Origin: Gautieria morchelliformis
Lineage: Eukaryota > Basidiomycota > Agaricomycetes > Gomphales > Gomphaceae
NCBI GenBank assembly: GCA_015179125.1
Contig: WHVA01000224.1
Location: 107,305-171,304, forward strand
Reading direction: 5' to 3'
DNA: 64,000 nucleotides
The translations under genes were made by a program, and so were the position numbers. Below are positions 20,637-31,469 of the stretch, piece after piece (the first letter of the stretch is position 1; each line of letters begins with the position of its first letter). Below the pieces are notes generated by a model. That model was not told where the DNA came from, did not search any database, and saw only the letters and a program-made list of their open reading frames with translations.

Positions 20637-21808
20637 CCGCTGCGTGTCACAAAATCCGACGCATCTTCCGCTTCCGGTAGACCATGTTCCGCATTTTCGG
20701 AAAGTTCTTCCGCAGTGGGCACTCCGTTTATGTCTGCAAGTGCGAGGAACTCTGGTAGGATCTCGAGTTTCTCCTCTGTGGTCATAAGCCGGATATCAAA
20801 GGCTTGGGGGCACTCGCGAGCATAGTGGCCTGGTTGTCGGCAGCGGAAGCAGGTGATAGTTCCGTGGCCTTTTCCGCGCATGCGGTCAACATCCATCGGG
20901 GCAGGGCCACTCTTCGAGGGAGGAGGGCTATGGTTCCTAATAGGAGCAGGCGGAGCAAGCATCGGAAATAATTTCCGTGTGGGAATGAATGCGCTTCCGG
21001 GTTTTGGCACAGGTGGAGTAGGACGAGCAGAACTGCGTGTCGTGTTCCGACTCGTCTCCACGAAGGCCTCATTTGCGTCCCTGTTCCGAGAAACCTTCTG
21101 CGTGGCTTGGTACCACCCTTCCGGGTCATCAAAATCCGGAGCTCCATCCCCAAGCAGCGCAACTTGGTTCTGGAGCGTCGGATCAAGTCCTCGTCGGAAT
21201 TTGATGACGATCGTCTTGTCGTCGTCATATTCCGCAAGGTCGATGAGCTCCTGGAAGCGATCGATGTAGTCATCGACCGGATCTTTGGCCTGGTACCAGC
21301 TCGTCCCCTCGAGCTTTGTAAGGGCTGTGAGCTGCTCGTTTTTCGGGCAGAACTGGTCGGAAAATGTTTTCTCGAACGCGTCCCAGTCCCGGAAGTAGTT
21401 CCCCTTGCCCTTTGCTTCATGTCGGATCACCTTGTTTGCAAAACGGGCTGCGCGGTCCGATTTGAAAAAGGACAATGTCCAGTGAATCCGAGCCTGGTCG
21501 TTCGGAAAGAGGTCTCCGACAATTGCGAAGTAGATGCTGCATGTGTTGAAGAATGCGCGTCCCTTCTCCCGATCTCCATCAAAGTCCGCCGGAGTTGCGG
21601 GTTTGACCTTTGCTAACTTCGCGGACATCCTCTTTTCCGCTAGTTCCGCTTTTCCGAAGTCCGGATCATCCAGCATTTCATTTCCACCACCTTGTGGAAT
21701 ATCTAACTTAGCCAAAATCGCTTGTAAGGCTGTTTCAATCGCGTCGGTCTTCATCCGGTTCCACGTCAATTCCTCCTCCATATTCCGAAGACGATCGTCC
21801 GGATCCAT
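20633..21808 (-). CDS. gag: G3 Gag: capsid and nucleocapsid
   Basis: The first ATG in frame is at 21808 (MDPDDRLRNMEEEL), which starts a predicted helical, coiled-coil-like N-terminus; the open frame extends upstream into the LTR without ATG. The capsid-like region includes ARIHWTLSFFKSDRAARFAN, NYFRDWDAFEKTFSDQF and YIDRFQELIDLAEYDDDKT. A Pro-rich linker leads to one CCHC knuckle, CFRCRQPGHYAREC (about residue 330). It ends DFVTRSG, with pol beginning in the -1 frame at the stop. About 391 residues, normal for a chromovirus Gag. Confidence 0.92.
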   Translation of the reverse strand: MDPDDRLRNMEEELTWNRMKTDAIETALQAILAKLDIPQGGGNEMLDDPDFGKAELAEKRMSAKLAKVKPATPADFDGDREKGRAFFNTCSIYFAIVGDLFPNDQARIHWTLSFFKSDRAARFANKVIRHEAKGKGNYFRDWDAFEKTFSDQFCPKNEQLTALTKLEGTSWYQAKDPVDDYIDRFQELIDLAEYDDDKTIVIKFRRGLDPTLQNQVALLGDGAPDFDDPEGWYQATQKVSRNRDANEAFVETSRNTTRSSARPTPPVPKPGSAFIPTRKLFPMLAPPAPIRNHSPPPSKSGPAPMDVDRMRGKGHGTITCFRCRQPGHYARECPQAFDIRLMTTEEKLEILPEFLALADINGVPTAEELSENAEHGLPEAEDASDFVTRSG

Positions 21809-21983
21809 GTTGGAAGGAGAAATATGGGACGGGATTTCCGGGGTTGGGAGCTCGACGTAAGAAGAGGGGCTGTCGTACACTGTATGTGCGGAAGAGGTTG
21901 CGATCTCCGAGTCGCTGTCTCCGATTCCGAACGCACCTATGGCGAATGCAACGTGCAGTACGACCGCCGGTCCTCTAGGGGAG

Positions 21984-21993
21984 AGACTTTTCT
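21984..21993 (-). promoter_or_regulatory. G3 self-priming primer binding site
   Basis: Two bases inside the 5' LTR boundary the minus strand reads AGAAAAGTCT. This is the exact reverse complement of AGACTTTTCT in the LTR (minus strand from 22135), which begins 33 nt after the first T of the LTR TATA box. No tRNA 3'-end complement (TGG...) is present. The same pair exists in G2 (6484-6493). This matches Tf1/sushi-type self-priming, where the mRNA 5' end folds back onto this site. Confidence 0.72.
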
Positions 21994-21995
21994 GC

Positions 21996-22475
21996 TGTAA
22001 GGGCAACCCTGGCTAGTCGTGGAGATCACACTACCACACAACTGACAAGGGGAAATCCAAAGTATGTATAAATGAACAGAGCATACAAGAGAAGGGGTTC
22101 TCACCTGACAAGGGGAAATCCAAAGAGAAAAGTCTAAGGACCCCCAATGTCAGCGAGCCCGTATTATACTACGCTGTGCAGCCAGGGACAACACTTGGCA
22201 CCCGCCATCAACCCTGCATCCCCCTGACCCTTGATCGACCCTTGATGCTACCTATTATGCGAGTCGCTTGATTTCCGACACTGTTCCGGGGCGGAAGTCG
22301 GAAATTGGAGTGGAACTGGCAAGGCGAACGGAACGGGTGGAAGTTCTCCCAGAAGCGGAATCGTTCCCGAAAGCGGATGCGGAGATGGAATCGGAACCGG
22401 AAGCGGAGTCGGAAATGGAGTCGGAACTGGGTGTGGTGTCGGAACTGGAAATGGAAAACAGGGTGTCCCCTGACA
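21996..22475 (-). repeat. G3 5' LTR with core promoter
   Basis: 480 bp, TG...CA. On the minus strand a TATA box (TATAATA) starts at 22168. The predicted RNA start is at AGACTTTTCT (22135 to 22126), which is also the self-primer. The proximal third is packed with TTCCGA-like repeats. Confidence 0.9.
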
Positions 22476-23236
22476 GTTAGGTTTACATTAAGGGAATCTT
22501 TGGACAATGAATGAGAAGCGGCACTGAGTCTGAGCACACGGGTGAGGTTACCGCAATCCTCGGATTGTGTGGTTCCAAGGTTGCTACCTATTTTTTCACC
22601 TCCATAATGGAGGCCGAAGTCCCCTCATTCAGGGTCTTCGCTGCCCGACCTTTAGAACCGCTACCGTTGGTAGACTTGTTCTTCGGGCAGTCCTTGACGA
22701 CGTGGCCTTTGGTGCCGCAAAGCAGGCAAAGGCCCTGGTCGACCCGATGTTGGCGCTCCTCGGGAAGCAGTTTACCGTCTTTCCCGAGCTTGCTCGATAT
22801 GTCCGGCTGGCTCTTGTTGTTCGAAAAGTTGTTGTTGGAACCCTTGCCATTGTTGTTGGTCTTGTTGCGGTTCTTGTTGTTATTGGAACTGCTGGCAGAC
22901 TGATTGTTATTAGTGGCATTGCTGCTGGACTGATTAGCGGTGCACACGGGCTGGGAGCTACGACCATTGATCATAGCGTCATATTCCTTATGCTCCCAGT
23001 AACGGCTGTCGCATTCCAGCGTGAAGTTCCTAAGCTCAGCGAGGCTGCGGAATCGAGGGAAGTGAAGCAAATCGTCCTTGATTCGTTTGGCCAAGCCCTT
23101 GTAGGCGAAGTGTCAGAGGGCCGCGTCGTTCCACTGAGTCTGAGTCGAAGCTCGGGTGAAGTTGATAAAGAATCGCACAGCCTTGTGGTGCTCTTTCATA
23201 ACGATCTTCTCGAGGTTGATCTCGTCTTGGGCAGCG
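22476..23236 (-). pseudogene. gag: G1 gag, C-terminal half with zinc knuckle
   Basis: Minus strand: INLEKIVMKEHHKAVRFFIN and LRHFAYKGLAKRIKDDLLHF (gag capsid C-terminal part), an Asn/Ser-rich low-complexity stretch, then a CCHC knuckle CLLCGTKGHVVKDC near 22700 and the lead into the protease. The Asn-rich stretch uses repeated AAC/AAT codons unlike the other elements here. It continues upstream at 23735 after a copia solo LTR and downstream at 16246 after G3. Confidence 0.82.
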
Positions 23237-23241
23237 TTGTC

Positions 23242-23729
23242 TGTTGGGTGCATTTATGCTCCTGCACCAAAATCAAGCATAATATATTCGATTTATTGTA
23301 TGGTGTTTCAATCCTTTCTCACATTGTTCTTGTACCATGCATTCATTTCTCTGATTATTTTCGAAATTTTCCAGTCACTCCTTATCTCTCCATTTCACTT
23401 TGTTATCTCTATTTTCACAGGCAGCTGCACCCAGCGGAGTTTGAAATGACTTCGACGCGCGAGCCCTTGGGCGCTAAAGGGCCGGGTCCACGTATATGCC
23501 TTCTGAGACAGGATAGTGCTCCTCTTTCAGTGACAATAAATTCACTGAGAGAGGCGAGTAGTATTCTTTGTATTTTCATAACATGTTGACTGAAAATCAT
23601 GTAGTACATTTGATTCTAGGTATTGTATTAATACATTAGTGACAATAAATTCACTGAGAGAGTACATTTGATTCTAGCTTTCTAAGAACTCTACCGAACC
23701 TTCCCTGCCATAGCCCCGAGTTGCTAACA
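23242..23729 (+). repeat. Solo copia LTR (C2-like) in G1 gag
   Basis: 488 bp, TGTTGGGTGC to TTGCTAACA, with TSD TTGTC at 23237-23241 and 23730-23734. It is closer to the C2 LTR (38021-38509) than to C1. The G1 gag frame continues on both sides. Confidence 0.9.
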
Positions 23730-23734
23730 TTGTC

Positions 23735-24312
23735 GTATGGGCCGAAGTTGAGCTCAAGGTCGGCCTTGAAGCTGTCCCAGTCCTCGAGCCAATCTGGCTC
23801 GGGTTGGACCTCGCCGAGGATCACTGGTTCAAAGTACTGTAGAGCTGAACCAGACAGGTAAGAGATAGCATACTGTACCTTCGAGGCCCCAGTTTTGAAG
23901 GCTGAGGGGCGATCTCGGAAGTTGAGTACGCATTGGAGGAAGAAGGTGCAAAGCTTGGCCTGGTCAGTACCGTCATAACTATCCGGTTCCTTGACCTTGG
24001 CTCATGCTTCGGACTGGCGAGGTTTCGCGAGCTTGATGAACACTCGACGCATCAGCTCGTTGTCCTCGAGGTCACCGAGGTACTCGGGTGGCAGGTTGGG
24101 GAGGTCCCAATCGTTGTCAGAACCTCCAGAGCCATCACCTGGATCACCAGAGGGGTCACCGGGGTTAGCCCTACCTTTGCCTTTGTTACTAGGCTCGGCG
24201 GGGTCTGCAAGGGGTATCCCTGGGGATGGTGGTGAATCGTCGGGGGCTTCCGAGAAACGTCGTTGTTCTGAGATACCCTGAAGGGTGCGGGAACGAGTTA
24301 TCATGGACATAG
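23735..24312 (-). pseudogene. gag: G1 gag, N-terminal half
   Basis: It starts MSMITRSRTLQGISEQRRF at 24312, then a Pro/Gly/Asp-rich leader, ELMRRVFIKLAKPRQSEA, and an in-frame stop near 24000. After the stop come AKVKEPDSYDGTDQAKLCTF and FEPVILGEVQPEPDWLEDW, typical gypsy gag motifs. The stop shows decay; the piece joins the C-terminal half across the copia solo LTR. Confidence 0.8.
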
Positions 24313-24340
24313 TGAAGAAAAGGGATACGTAGGGTGTAAG

Positions 24341-24352
24341 CAGTCTGAAAAT
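24341..24352 (-). promoter_or_regulatory. G1 self-priming primer binding site
   Basis: The minus strand reads ATTTTCAGACTG, 2 bases from the LTR edge. Its exact 12-base reverse complement CAGTCTGAAAAT lies in the other half of the split LTR (minus strand from 43594), 33 nt after the TATA box start (TATATAAA from 43627). The match across the 19-kb insertion also confirms that 24355-24570 and 43562-43893 are one LTR. Confidence 0.75.
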
Positions 24353-24354
24353 AC

Positions 24355-24570
24355 TGTTACGATACGATCCTTCATAAGGTTGACTGAGCTCGGGGGAAAA
24401 ACCCGAGGTAAGGTCCGAGGTTACCGGGCGAGGTTCTGATGGGGAAGTCGGAGAGGGACTAGGCTTCAGCTTATGTGCTGTGCCGACCCTACGCACAAGT
24501 CCCAACTTCGGAGGCAAACGAATAAGAGGCAAGGTTTGGCTTAAGAGGCGAGGCTTAGAAACTAACTAGG
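24355..24570 (-). repeat. G1 5' LTR, inner piece
   Basis: It begins TGTTACGATACG at 24355 on the printed strand and is cut at 24570 by G4, with CTAGG duplicated (24566-24570 and 43557-43561). The outer piece is 43562-43893, ending CTTACA; total length is about 548 bp. GAGGC/TCGG motifs recur near 24450-24560. Confidence 0.82.
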
Positions 24571-25602
24571 TGTCACGACCGGTTTATTTCTCCTACCGCC
24601 CTACCTCTATGTTCCCCCTCGTCACTCCCTAGCATCTTCGCCAGAGTTCGCCGCACCTACCGACCACTTCCCCTCTACGTCCACTCTACCCGCTGTTCGC
24701 CCCATTCTCCGAACCGCTATTCGCTGATCGCGTATTTCATCAGCAGGCACGCCATCGAATATGATCGATACCATTCACCCGGCATGATGGCTCATCATAA
24801 ACCCCATCATCTTCTTAATCCAACCCCATTGGGTGTTCGTATGGCCAAGGTGTGATCGCAGGACGTCTCTTCCATAGGTCGTGCGGGCTCAACCCAGTAA
24901 ACGAAGAGTCCGTGCAGGGTAGCATGTATGCGGGTCCCAAGACATGGTTTTGTCCATAAATGCCTTCGCTCCCTTTATTCTCCGTCGTTTCATGTTCTCA
25001 TTCTCCCCTCACTCTATTGTATGTTTATTCCATCTACCTAGTATCATGACTGCGCACCCCTATCCAACCCTGACTGGTGACGGCCTCTTTCCTATTCGCT
25101 GATACCTTACGAGCATTCGATATAAGTAGTTTACATTCGCATGTATATTCCCCAGTTCAATTAGCATACGTCTTTCATCTTGTGCAGCTTTGACCTCGCC
25201 GTGGTCATCATCTTAAGCCTTCTCTTGGAGATTCCCATCTTTGACTAGCAAAGGACTTAGGCATCACTGGTGAGTTCTCATACTTCATCTTCGTTACCTT
25301 AGCCTTCGAACCATTTTCTGGGCTGTTGGCAAAGGGCTCCGAAGGAGCACCTTCGCCAGCGAAGGGATTGTCGAGACTTAGACAGCCCTTCCGTGAGACC
25401 TTGCACATTACATCGTCAAGAGTCATGGGCTATTTCGCTACGACTGTAGATAGGGTGAGCCCCGTTTAGGCAAACCCTCTTACCTTGTGAACATTCATTG
25501 GTTCACCTATTCGCCGGACGGCATACTTATTCGCACAAGTTATTCGGGCATTCTCTGTGTTCACTAATACACGATATTAACACTTGAAAACCAATCTTGA
25601 CA
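24571..25602 (+). repeat. G4 5' LTR
   Basis: 1032 bp, TGTCACGACC to AATCTTGACA. The TATA box TATAAG is at 25121 and the predicted RNA start at 25154 (AGTTCAATTA). Diverged, inverted relatives occur at 56480-57965 and 61010-61678. Confidence 0.9.
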
Positions 25603-25605
25603 GTA

Positions 25606-25615
25606 TAATTGAACT
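25606..25615 (+). promoter_or_regulatory. G4 self-priming primer binding site
   Basis: TAATTGAACT, 3 bases after the LTR, is the exact reverse complement of AGTTCAATTA at 25154-25163 in the LTR, itself 33 nt after the TATA start at 25121. Confidence 0.72.
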
Positions 25616-25784
25616 AACAGCTACAGTCAAAGCATTCATTCTATCCATTCACCATTTTTTTTCACGCACACTCTACGCCACACCTATTCGCGGGACAGCC
25701 TCACCGTTTCGAAGGTCGCCTCCCCCCACACCGAACGTTCCCTAGACTCCTGCCCCACTTGGCAGGCCTTCCTTATTCCCCTTC

Positions 25785-26801
25785 GTGGGACAACCTCTCT
25801 TCCAACACTCCTCTCTACAGATTCTCGCCTCGTCTGGCGGGCCTGAGCCTCGTTTATTCGTGGGACAGCCTTACCCCTCCATGGGTCGCTCTTCCCCATA
25901 CCAATCCTTCGCACAGCTTTCTGCCCTACTTGGTGGACCTGGATCATCTCTCCTACTAGACTCATTCTCCTCAACTCTTGCCGATAAACATCCTACGCCT
26001 CCGAATACCAGCCCGATTGACTCTGTACCACCAGCATGTTTATTCGCCTCTATTAGCTCCCATTCCGATTCATCCTGCATCATCCATGTACACCTTCCCG
26101 GTCTCTCTAACTCGATCCCTACTCTTATTGACTCTGGTGCCACTTCCAATTTCATTGATAGCTCCATTTCCTCTCGTCCTGGTTTCGTATGTACATCACT
26201 CCGTTCGCCGATTGCTCTCTCCCTTTTCGACGGGAAGCCAGCCACTGCTGGTTTCATTCACAAATATCTAGATACTAGTCTCACTTTCAGCGACTCTTCT
26301 TCGCAGGACATTTCACTACTTGTCACAAAGTTACACCCTTCAGCCGCAATCGTTCTTGGGCTTCCGTGGCTTCGCTCTACGAAACCAACGATCGATTGGG
26401 GCTCCCTCTCAATTACCTTTCCTTCTGGCACCGGCTTCATGCTCCCACGTATGACGGTCGCTATGGCCTGTACGATGATTTCCCTGCCGGCTATCTTCGA
26501 CAGTATCCCCGAACTCCACACTGCGTCGATGACATCGCCACTGCCAGTTCCTGGTTCGCATCTGTCCCCACCATCCTTGGGTTATATCCTGAACACGGCG
26601 ATTGGACCACTCTCCTACGTCCCGGTCCTTCCACTGGACATCGCTTCTTCGCCCGCTCCTATTCCGAATCTTTCTGGTTGTAAACAGACGTTCGACGTGG
26701 ATGGCGAACCCTTACTTCTCTCAACCAAGCCAATCGAGAATCACTCCTCTGAGTCCTCTATATCACTTCCTAACGATCTCATTCATCCATTTCAGCCATG
26801 A
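25785..26801 (+). pseudogene. pol: G4 protease region
   Basis: The frame contains a Ser/Pro-rich leader and a retropepsin: PTLIDSGATSNFIDSSIS (about 110-130) and AAIVLGLPWLRSTKPTIDW (about 190). The leader has two or three imperfect copies of a motif (WDSLT/GQP with ACTTGG/CTGGCGGGCC at DNA level, 25690-25930). It ends in TGA at 26799-26801 overlapping the ATG of the next frame (ATGA). Whether this overlap is natural or a frameshift is unclear. Confidence 0.75.
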
Positions 26802-28540
26802 AAGAACCCATAATAGAAACCAAACCTATTCGACCAAAAACAGAGCCTACTCCGAGTCATTTTCGTTCCTGTACACCATGTACAGAATTACTGATCGATG
26901 ACCACCTCCCATTCCATTCTTCACCTCCTGATCCACCTCCGACGAGGAGGGTAACGCCGCATATAGCCCTAATCAGCGCAGCCGCCTTCAAGCTAATCAT
27001 GAAACTTGGCGAAGAAGAAACCTTCATGTTAAACATGCACCCTTCCATCCCTGACCCCAGTTCGCTTCACGCTGTCGGCAATGCCCCAGCCCCGATCACA
27101 CTCCTCCATGAAAACTCTCTACCGAAGGACGAGCTAGAAATGTTCAGGGCTGTGGTACCAGAGGAGTACCACGACTTCTTCGATATCTTCTCGCGTGCTA
27201 AAGCCAAAGACCTGCCCCCACATCGACCTTATGACCACACCATCGAAATTGAAAATGATGGTACACCACCTCACGGCCCCATATACCCACTCTCGAACAG
27301 TGAATTAGAGGCCCTCCGCGAATATCTCGAAGACATGCTTGGCAAGGGATTTATCCGCTCCTCCCAATCACCCGGTGGTGCCCCCGTTGTCTTCGTGAAA
27401 AAAAAGGATGGTACACTGCAAATGTGTGTGGACTACCGAGGGCTGAATCGTATCACGCGAAAGAACAAGTACCCTATCCCACTGATTCCGAGCCTTATTG
27501 ACCAACTCAAAAGTGCGAACGTCTATACCAAATTCGACCTTCGCGCCGGGTTCAATAACATTCGGATCGCCTCTGGCCAAGAGTGGAAGACAGCCTTCCG
27601 AACACGATATGGGTCCTTCGAATATCTCGTCATGCCGTTCGGGTTAACGAATGCTCCGGTGACATTCCAGCACTTCATGAATGACATCTTCCAAGACATG
27701 GCTGACGTCTTCGTTGTAGTCTACCTCGACGACATCCTTATCTTCTCCAAGAACAGGGAAGACCACTTAGAGCATGTCCGAATGGTCCTCGCCCATCTTC
27801 GAAAAAACAACCTCTTCATAAAGCCCGAGAAGTGCCTTTTCCATTCGAACTGGGTTGAGTTTCTCGGATTCATCATCTCTCCTGCTGGGGTCTCTATGGA
27901 CATCCAAAAGACAGCTGCCATCACAAAGTGGCCTGCACCGACGAACGTTCGCGAAGTCCAATCATTCCTAGGCTTTGCAAACTTCTACAGGAGATTCATC
28001 ATTTCGTTCTCCGACATCGTCCTGCCACTCACTCGCCTGACCAGGAAGGATACTCCATTCGCCTGGGACGTGGAGCAACAGGAGGCTTTCAGAGCACTCA
28101 AAGCCACGTTCTCACAGGCCCCAGTCCTCATCCACTTCGACCCGAATAACCTGATCGTCATCGAAACGGACGCCTCCGACTACGCCATCGCCGCCATCAT
28201 CTCCCAGATCACCCCCTCCGATGGTGATATCCACCCGATTGCCTTTTATTTGCGAGGAATGGCACCTGCGGAAATGAACTACGATATCTATGACAAGGAG
28301 CTGCTCGCCATCTTTTGCGCCTTCAAGCAATGGCGAAACTACCTCGAAGGGGCATCCCACGTCATCCTCGTCCTCTCCGACCACAAGAATCTTGAGTACT
28401 TCGCAACTATGAAACAGCTGACCCGACGACAGGTCCGTTGGTCCAAACACCTGTCAGGGTTCAACTATATCATTCACTACCGAGCTGGGCGACTTGGCAC
28501 AAAGCCGGATGCATTGACCCGTTGGGGCGACGTGTACCCA
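26798..28540 (+). pseudogene. pol: G4 reverse transcriptase and RNase H
   Basis: The pre-RT motif AKDLPPHRPYDHTIEI is followed by RT motifs [61 protein letters not shown] and [12 protein letters not shown]. RNase H follows: VIETDASDYAIAAII, NYDIYDKELLAIF and LSDHKNLEYF. Catalytic YLDD and RNase H Asp/Glu are present. After GRLGTKPDALTRW the frame shifts near 28535 and the integrase continues in another frame. Confidence 0.88.
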
Positions 28541-29985
28541 AAAGGGGGGATGGTGCTTACGCATTGGCGAATCCCCACAACTTCCAGTCGATGTTTAAGA
28601 CCGGGCAACTCATTCGCGCCATCATCCTTGACTCTGCATCACTGTTGACATCCATCCAACAGGGCCAGTTGACCGATCCCTTTTCCTCAGCCCAGATTAC
28701 TCGTCTTCAGTCTCAGTCATTGGCGATCACCCCTTCGAATGTGAAGTCAGACCCCTGGTCACTTGGAGAGGATGGAAAAACACTGTTATACAAACAGCGA
28801 ACGTATGTCCCCGATCATAATGATATTCGTTTGGACATCCTTCGCTCGCTGCATGATCATCAGTTAGCAGGCCACCCAGGGATCAGCAAAACGATGAAAA
28901 ACATTCGGAGACAGTATCATTGGCCGAACATGTCCACCTCTGTCACCAACTATATTGGCTCCTGTTCCAAGTGTCGCCATGCTAAATCCATTCATCACAA
29001 ACCCTTTGGTCCACTTCGCTTTCTACCCATCAGCCAACGACCTTGGGATTCGATCTCCATGGACTTAATCGAAGGACTCCCACCGTCGGATGGGCACGAT
29101 ATGATCCTTGTCATTGTCGACAGGCTAATGAAGATGGCCCTGTGCATTCCGACATTTTCAGACATCGATTCGGGAGACGTCACCATGCTCTTCCTTCGAC
29201 ACGTATTCGCTAAACACGGTAGCCCCAGCGACATCATCTCCGATCGAGGGAAGCACTTCACATCCCAATTCTGGACCTCTCTCTGTGAAATCCTCGGCAT
29301 CAAAGGCAACCTTTCTACAGCCTATCACCCTCAAACCGATGGACAGACCGAACGAGTAAACCAAATCCTCGAGCAATATATCCGAGTCTATATCAACTAC
29401 AAGCAGGACGATTGGGTCGACCTCTTGCCTCTCACCGAATTCGCTTACAACAACACAGCCCATTCGGCGACTCAGGTCACACCCTTCTTCGCCAACAAAG
29501 GTTTCCATCCAAAGCTCGAAGTATCGCTCACTTCGGTCGCTTCCGAGGACGCCTATCGCCAGTCGGCAGACTTCAAGGACCTTCACCAATACCTTCGAGA
29601 TCAAATCAAGAAATCAATTATCCAGTACACTTCGGCCACAACCACTCGCCGCATTCCGATCCCTGAGTTTCAGGTTGGTGACAGAGTATGGCTCGACTCG
29701 CGAAATATTCGCACGAAACGACCTTCGAAGAAACTCGACCACCGAAGACTTGGCGGCTAAAATATCTTCTCATGCATTTCGCTTAGGCTTACCACTGGAC
29801 CTTCGCCAGATCCACCCTGTGTTTCATGTATCCCTTCTCGAACCCGCCACGACATCTACCATCCCAGGTCGATACGCAGACCCCCCACCACCTATCGAAA
29901 TTGACTCCGCGGACGAATACGAGATCACGAAGATCCTCGATAGTCGCATTCGCTGGAAGTGATTGGAATATCTAGTGGAGTGGAA
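28540..29985 (+). pseudogene. pol: G4 integrase and truncated chromodomain
   Basis: Integrase H2C2: HDHQLAGHPGISKT...CSKCRHAK. Core: SMDLIEGLPPSDG, ISDRGKHFTSQF, AYHPQTDGQTERVNQ. The frame breaks near 29690-29755; the tail continues as RQIHPVFHVSLLEPA, then a chromodomain start (YEITKILDSRIRWK), a stop, and LEYLVEW, where it is cut at 29985 by foreign DNA. The missing chromodomain half is not seen at 41447. Confidence 0.85.
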
Positions 29986-30510
29986 TGTGGTTTAATACTA
30001 GGAATATGAATTTAAGACAATGTGATTTAATCTCTTAATTATGAGATAAGTCGAGTAAGGCTTGGGATCGACAGGAATATCTGCACACGCAGCGAGTATG
30101 TATGTCGACTGAAAGTTTTACTACTGTGTGTGGAGCAAAACGAAGTACGATTTTTCACTACTACTGTTTAATTGTACATGGGGCTACGTATTTATTAGTT
30201 ACTGGTGGCGCTTGGCGGTCAAGGGATTGGTGGTGTGATACTAAGGGAATGATGGAATGGGGTGAGCGGCACACATGTAACGATAGGAGTGGCGACGCGC
30301 GCTGTATAGGTTGGGCTTGGAGATGGAGTGTAAAGTAGGATGAGGGAACGGAAGTTTGGTGAAGGATAGGGGGCATAGTCTGGGTATAGGCAGGGTCGGC
30401 TCGACGCGTCGCGTCCCTTGATTGGGTCACGTGACTGATGGAAGGCGCGTGATTCGGGATGGGCTCGGTGTTCTTGGATAGGGTTTTGGGTGTTATAAGT
30501 CGTGGTAACA
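29986..30510 (+). repeat. Possible LTR-like sequence at the left edge of the insertion in G4
   Basis: It begins TGTGGTTTAATACTAGG exactly where the G4 chromodomain is cut and could end at GTGGTAACA (30510), giving TG...CA ends over 525 bp. Flanks TGGAA and CGTGT do not match, and no second copy is present, so the LTR reading is only a guess. No coding sequence is recognised. Confidence 0.25.
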
Positions 30511-30600
30511 CGTGTTACATGTCCCCGTGACATCGGGAGAGTCGGGGGATGTGATCGGGTCAAATCGAGTGGGCATATGATGATCCGGCGGTCTCGGGTG

Positions 30601-30873
30601 CTAGTGCCGTAATGTATATGCAACGAGAGGGGTTACCTTGTTCTTGAGTTTTCGATCGAAAATATCCAGGGCGTGCGCCGCCACGTAGAGCGGGAGGAAC
30701 GGAGTCGACAGGGAAGTCTTACGGTATAGCTGGTCCATTTGCGATTTTACCATCATTCTCAAAGTCTCAGTCAAAACAGCGAGAGGAGAAGCTCTTTCCG
30801 GCCAAGAAGAGGCGGATTCCGTCTTCTGGTCAAGGTGATAACACTCTTCCGACAAAAAAAGCACTAACGACAT
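30601..30873 (-). CDS. Unidentified exon-like ORF
   Basis: The 90-residue frame starts with ATG at 30873. Its sequence looks protein-like (LAVLTETLRMMVKSQMDQLY, FLPLYVAAHALDIFDRKL) with two amphipathic helical stretches. AAG followed by GTAACC near 30640 could be a splice donor, in which case the last residues are intronic. I do not recognise the family. It lies within the DNA inserted into G4 and may be a captured host gene fragment. Confidence 0.3.
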   Translation of the reverse strand: MSLVLFLSEECYHLDQKTESASSWPERASPLAVLTETLRMMVKSQMDQLYRKTSLSTPFLPLYVAAHALDIFDRKLKNKVTPLVAYTLRH

Positions 30874-31392
30874 TCATAAAAGAAGTTAAGTCGGGACAGG
30901 TCACGGTAAATCGTTTAGGTGGCTAATTGGCAGGAAGAGGGAAAAAAAAATCAAAAGCGAAGGCTCAGTGACTGTGAGGCCCTAGCATATCGCGACTGGT
31001 GTATTACATTGCTGAATTCAAGGTATTTAAGTTTCAGGATCAAACCAGGAGTGTGATGATCAACATCCAGCATATCATTTACCTGGCCATGTGTCTGAGC
31101 TGCGCTACGGTTACTTGATTGTGGGTTCGGGAGTATTTCTGACATATCGGTGATCTACTCACATCATCCTCAGAAGTCTTCTCCCTTTTGAACACGGTGA
31201 ACCTTCTAACGGGGGTAAGCATCCTCTCTTTGTATATACGCTCCGTGATTAATATTGGCAGAATACAGCCCACACCTGGCCCATCCTTCGTCTTGTTGGT
31301 CTTGGCGGTATTTCAAAGTTGTCGCCATCATTACCGCCACGACGCGCTGGGGCCGGGAATTGACCCGCACCAATTGAAAAGTGACTGTTAGG

Positions 31393-31462
31393 TGGGGGTC
31401 ATACCAGTCATGTCTTCTATCTTCAAATCAAAGATTTCTCGGTGGATCCGCTTGAGGGTCAT
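31393..31462 (-). pseudogene. Possible ubiquitin-conjugating enzyme (E2) N-terminal exon
   Basis: After TTTTTCAG on the minus strand the sequence reads MTLKRIHREIFDLKIEDMTG. This resembles helix 1 of E2 enzymes (pattern LKRI-x-REI-x-DL-x-x-ED), and a GTATGA donor follows. No catalytic-core exon with the active-site Cys was found in the next few hundred bases. It is best read as a captured or truncated exon; the similarity is short. Confidence 0.35.
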
Positions 31463-31469
31463 CTGAAAA

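Larger units (their letters stand above)
16247..22475 (-). mobile_element. G3: intact Ty3/gypsy chromovirus
   Basis: The 6229-bp element has two 480-bp LTRs (16247-16726 and 21996-22475) that differ at only a few bases, and TSD GTTAG at 16242-16246 and 22476-22480. Gag and pol are each open. It sits inside G1 just upstream of the protease; G1 reading continues on both sides (KDSLNVNLT, then SLPNVSFVALVDC). Intact frames and similar LTRs suggest recent insertion and possibly activity. Confidence 0.95.
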
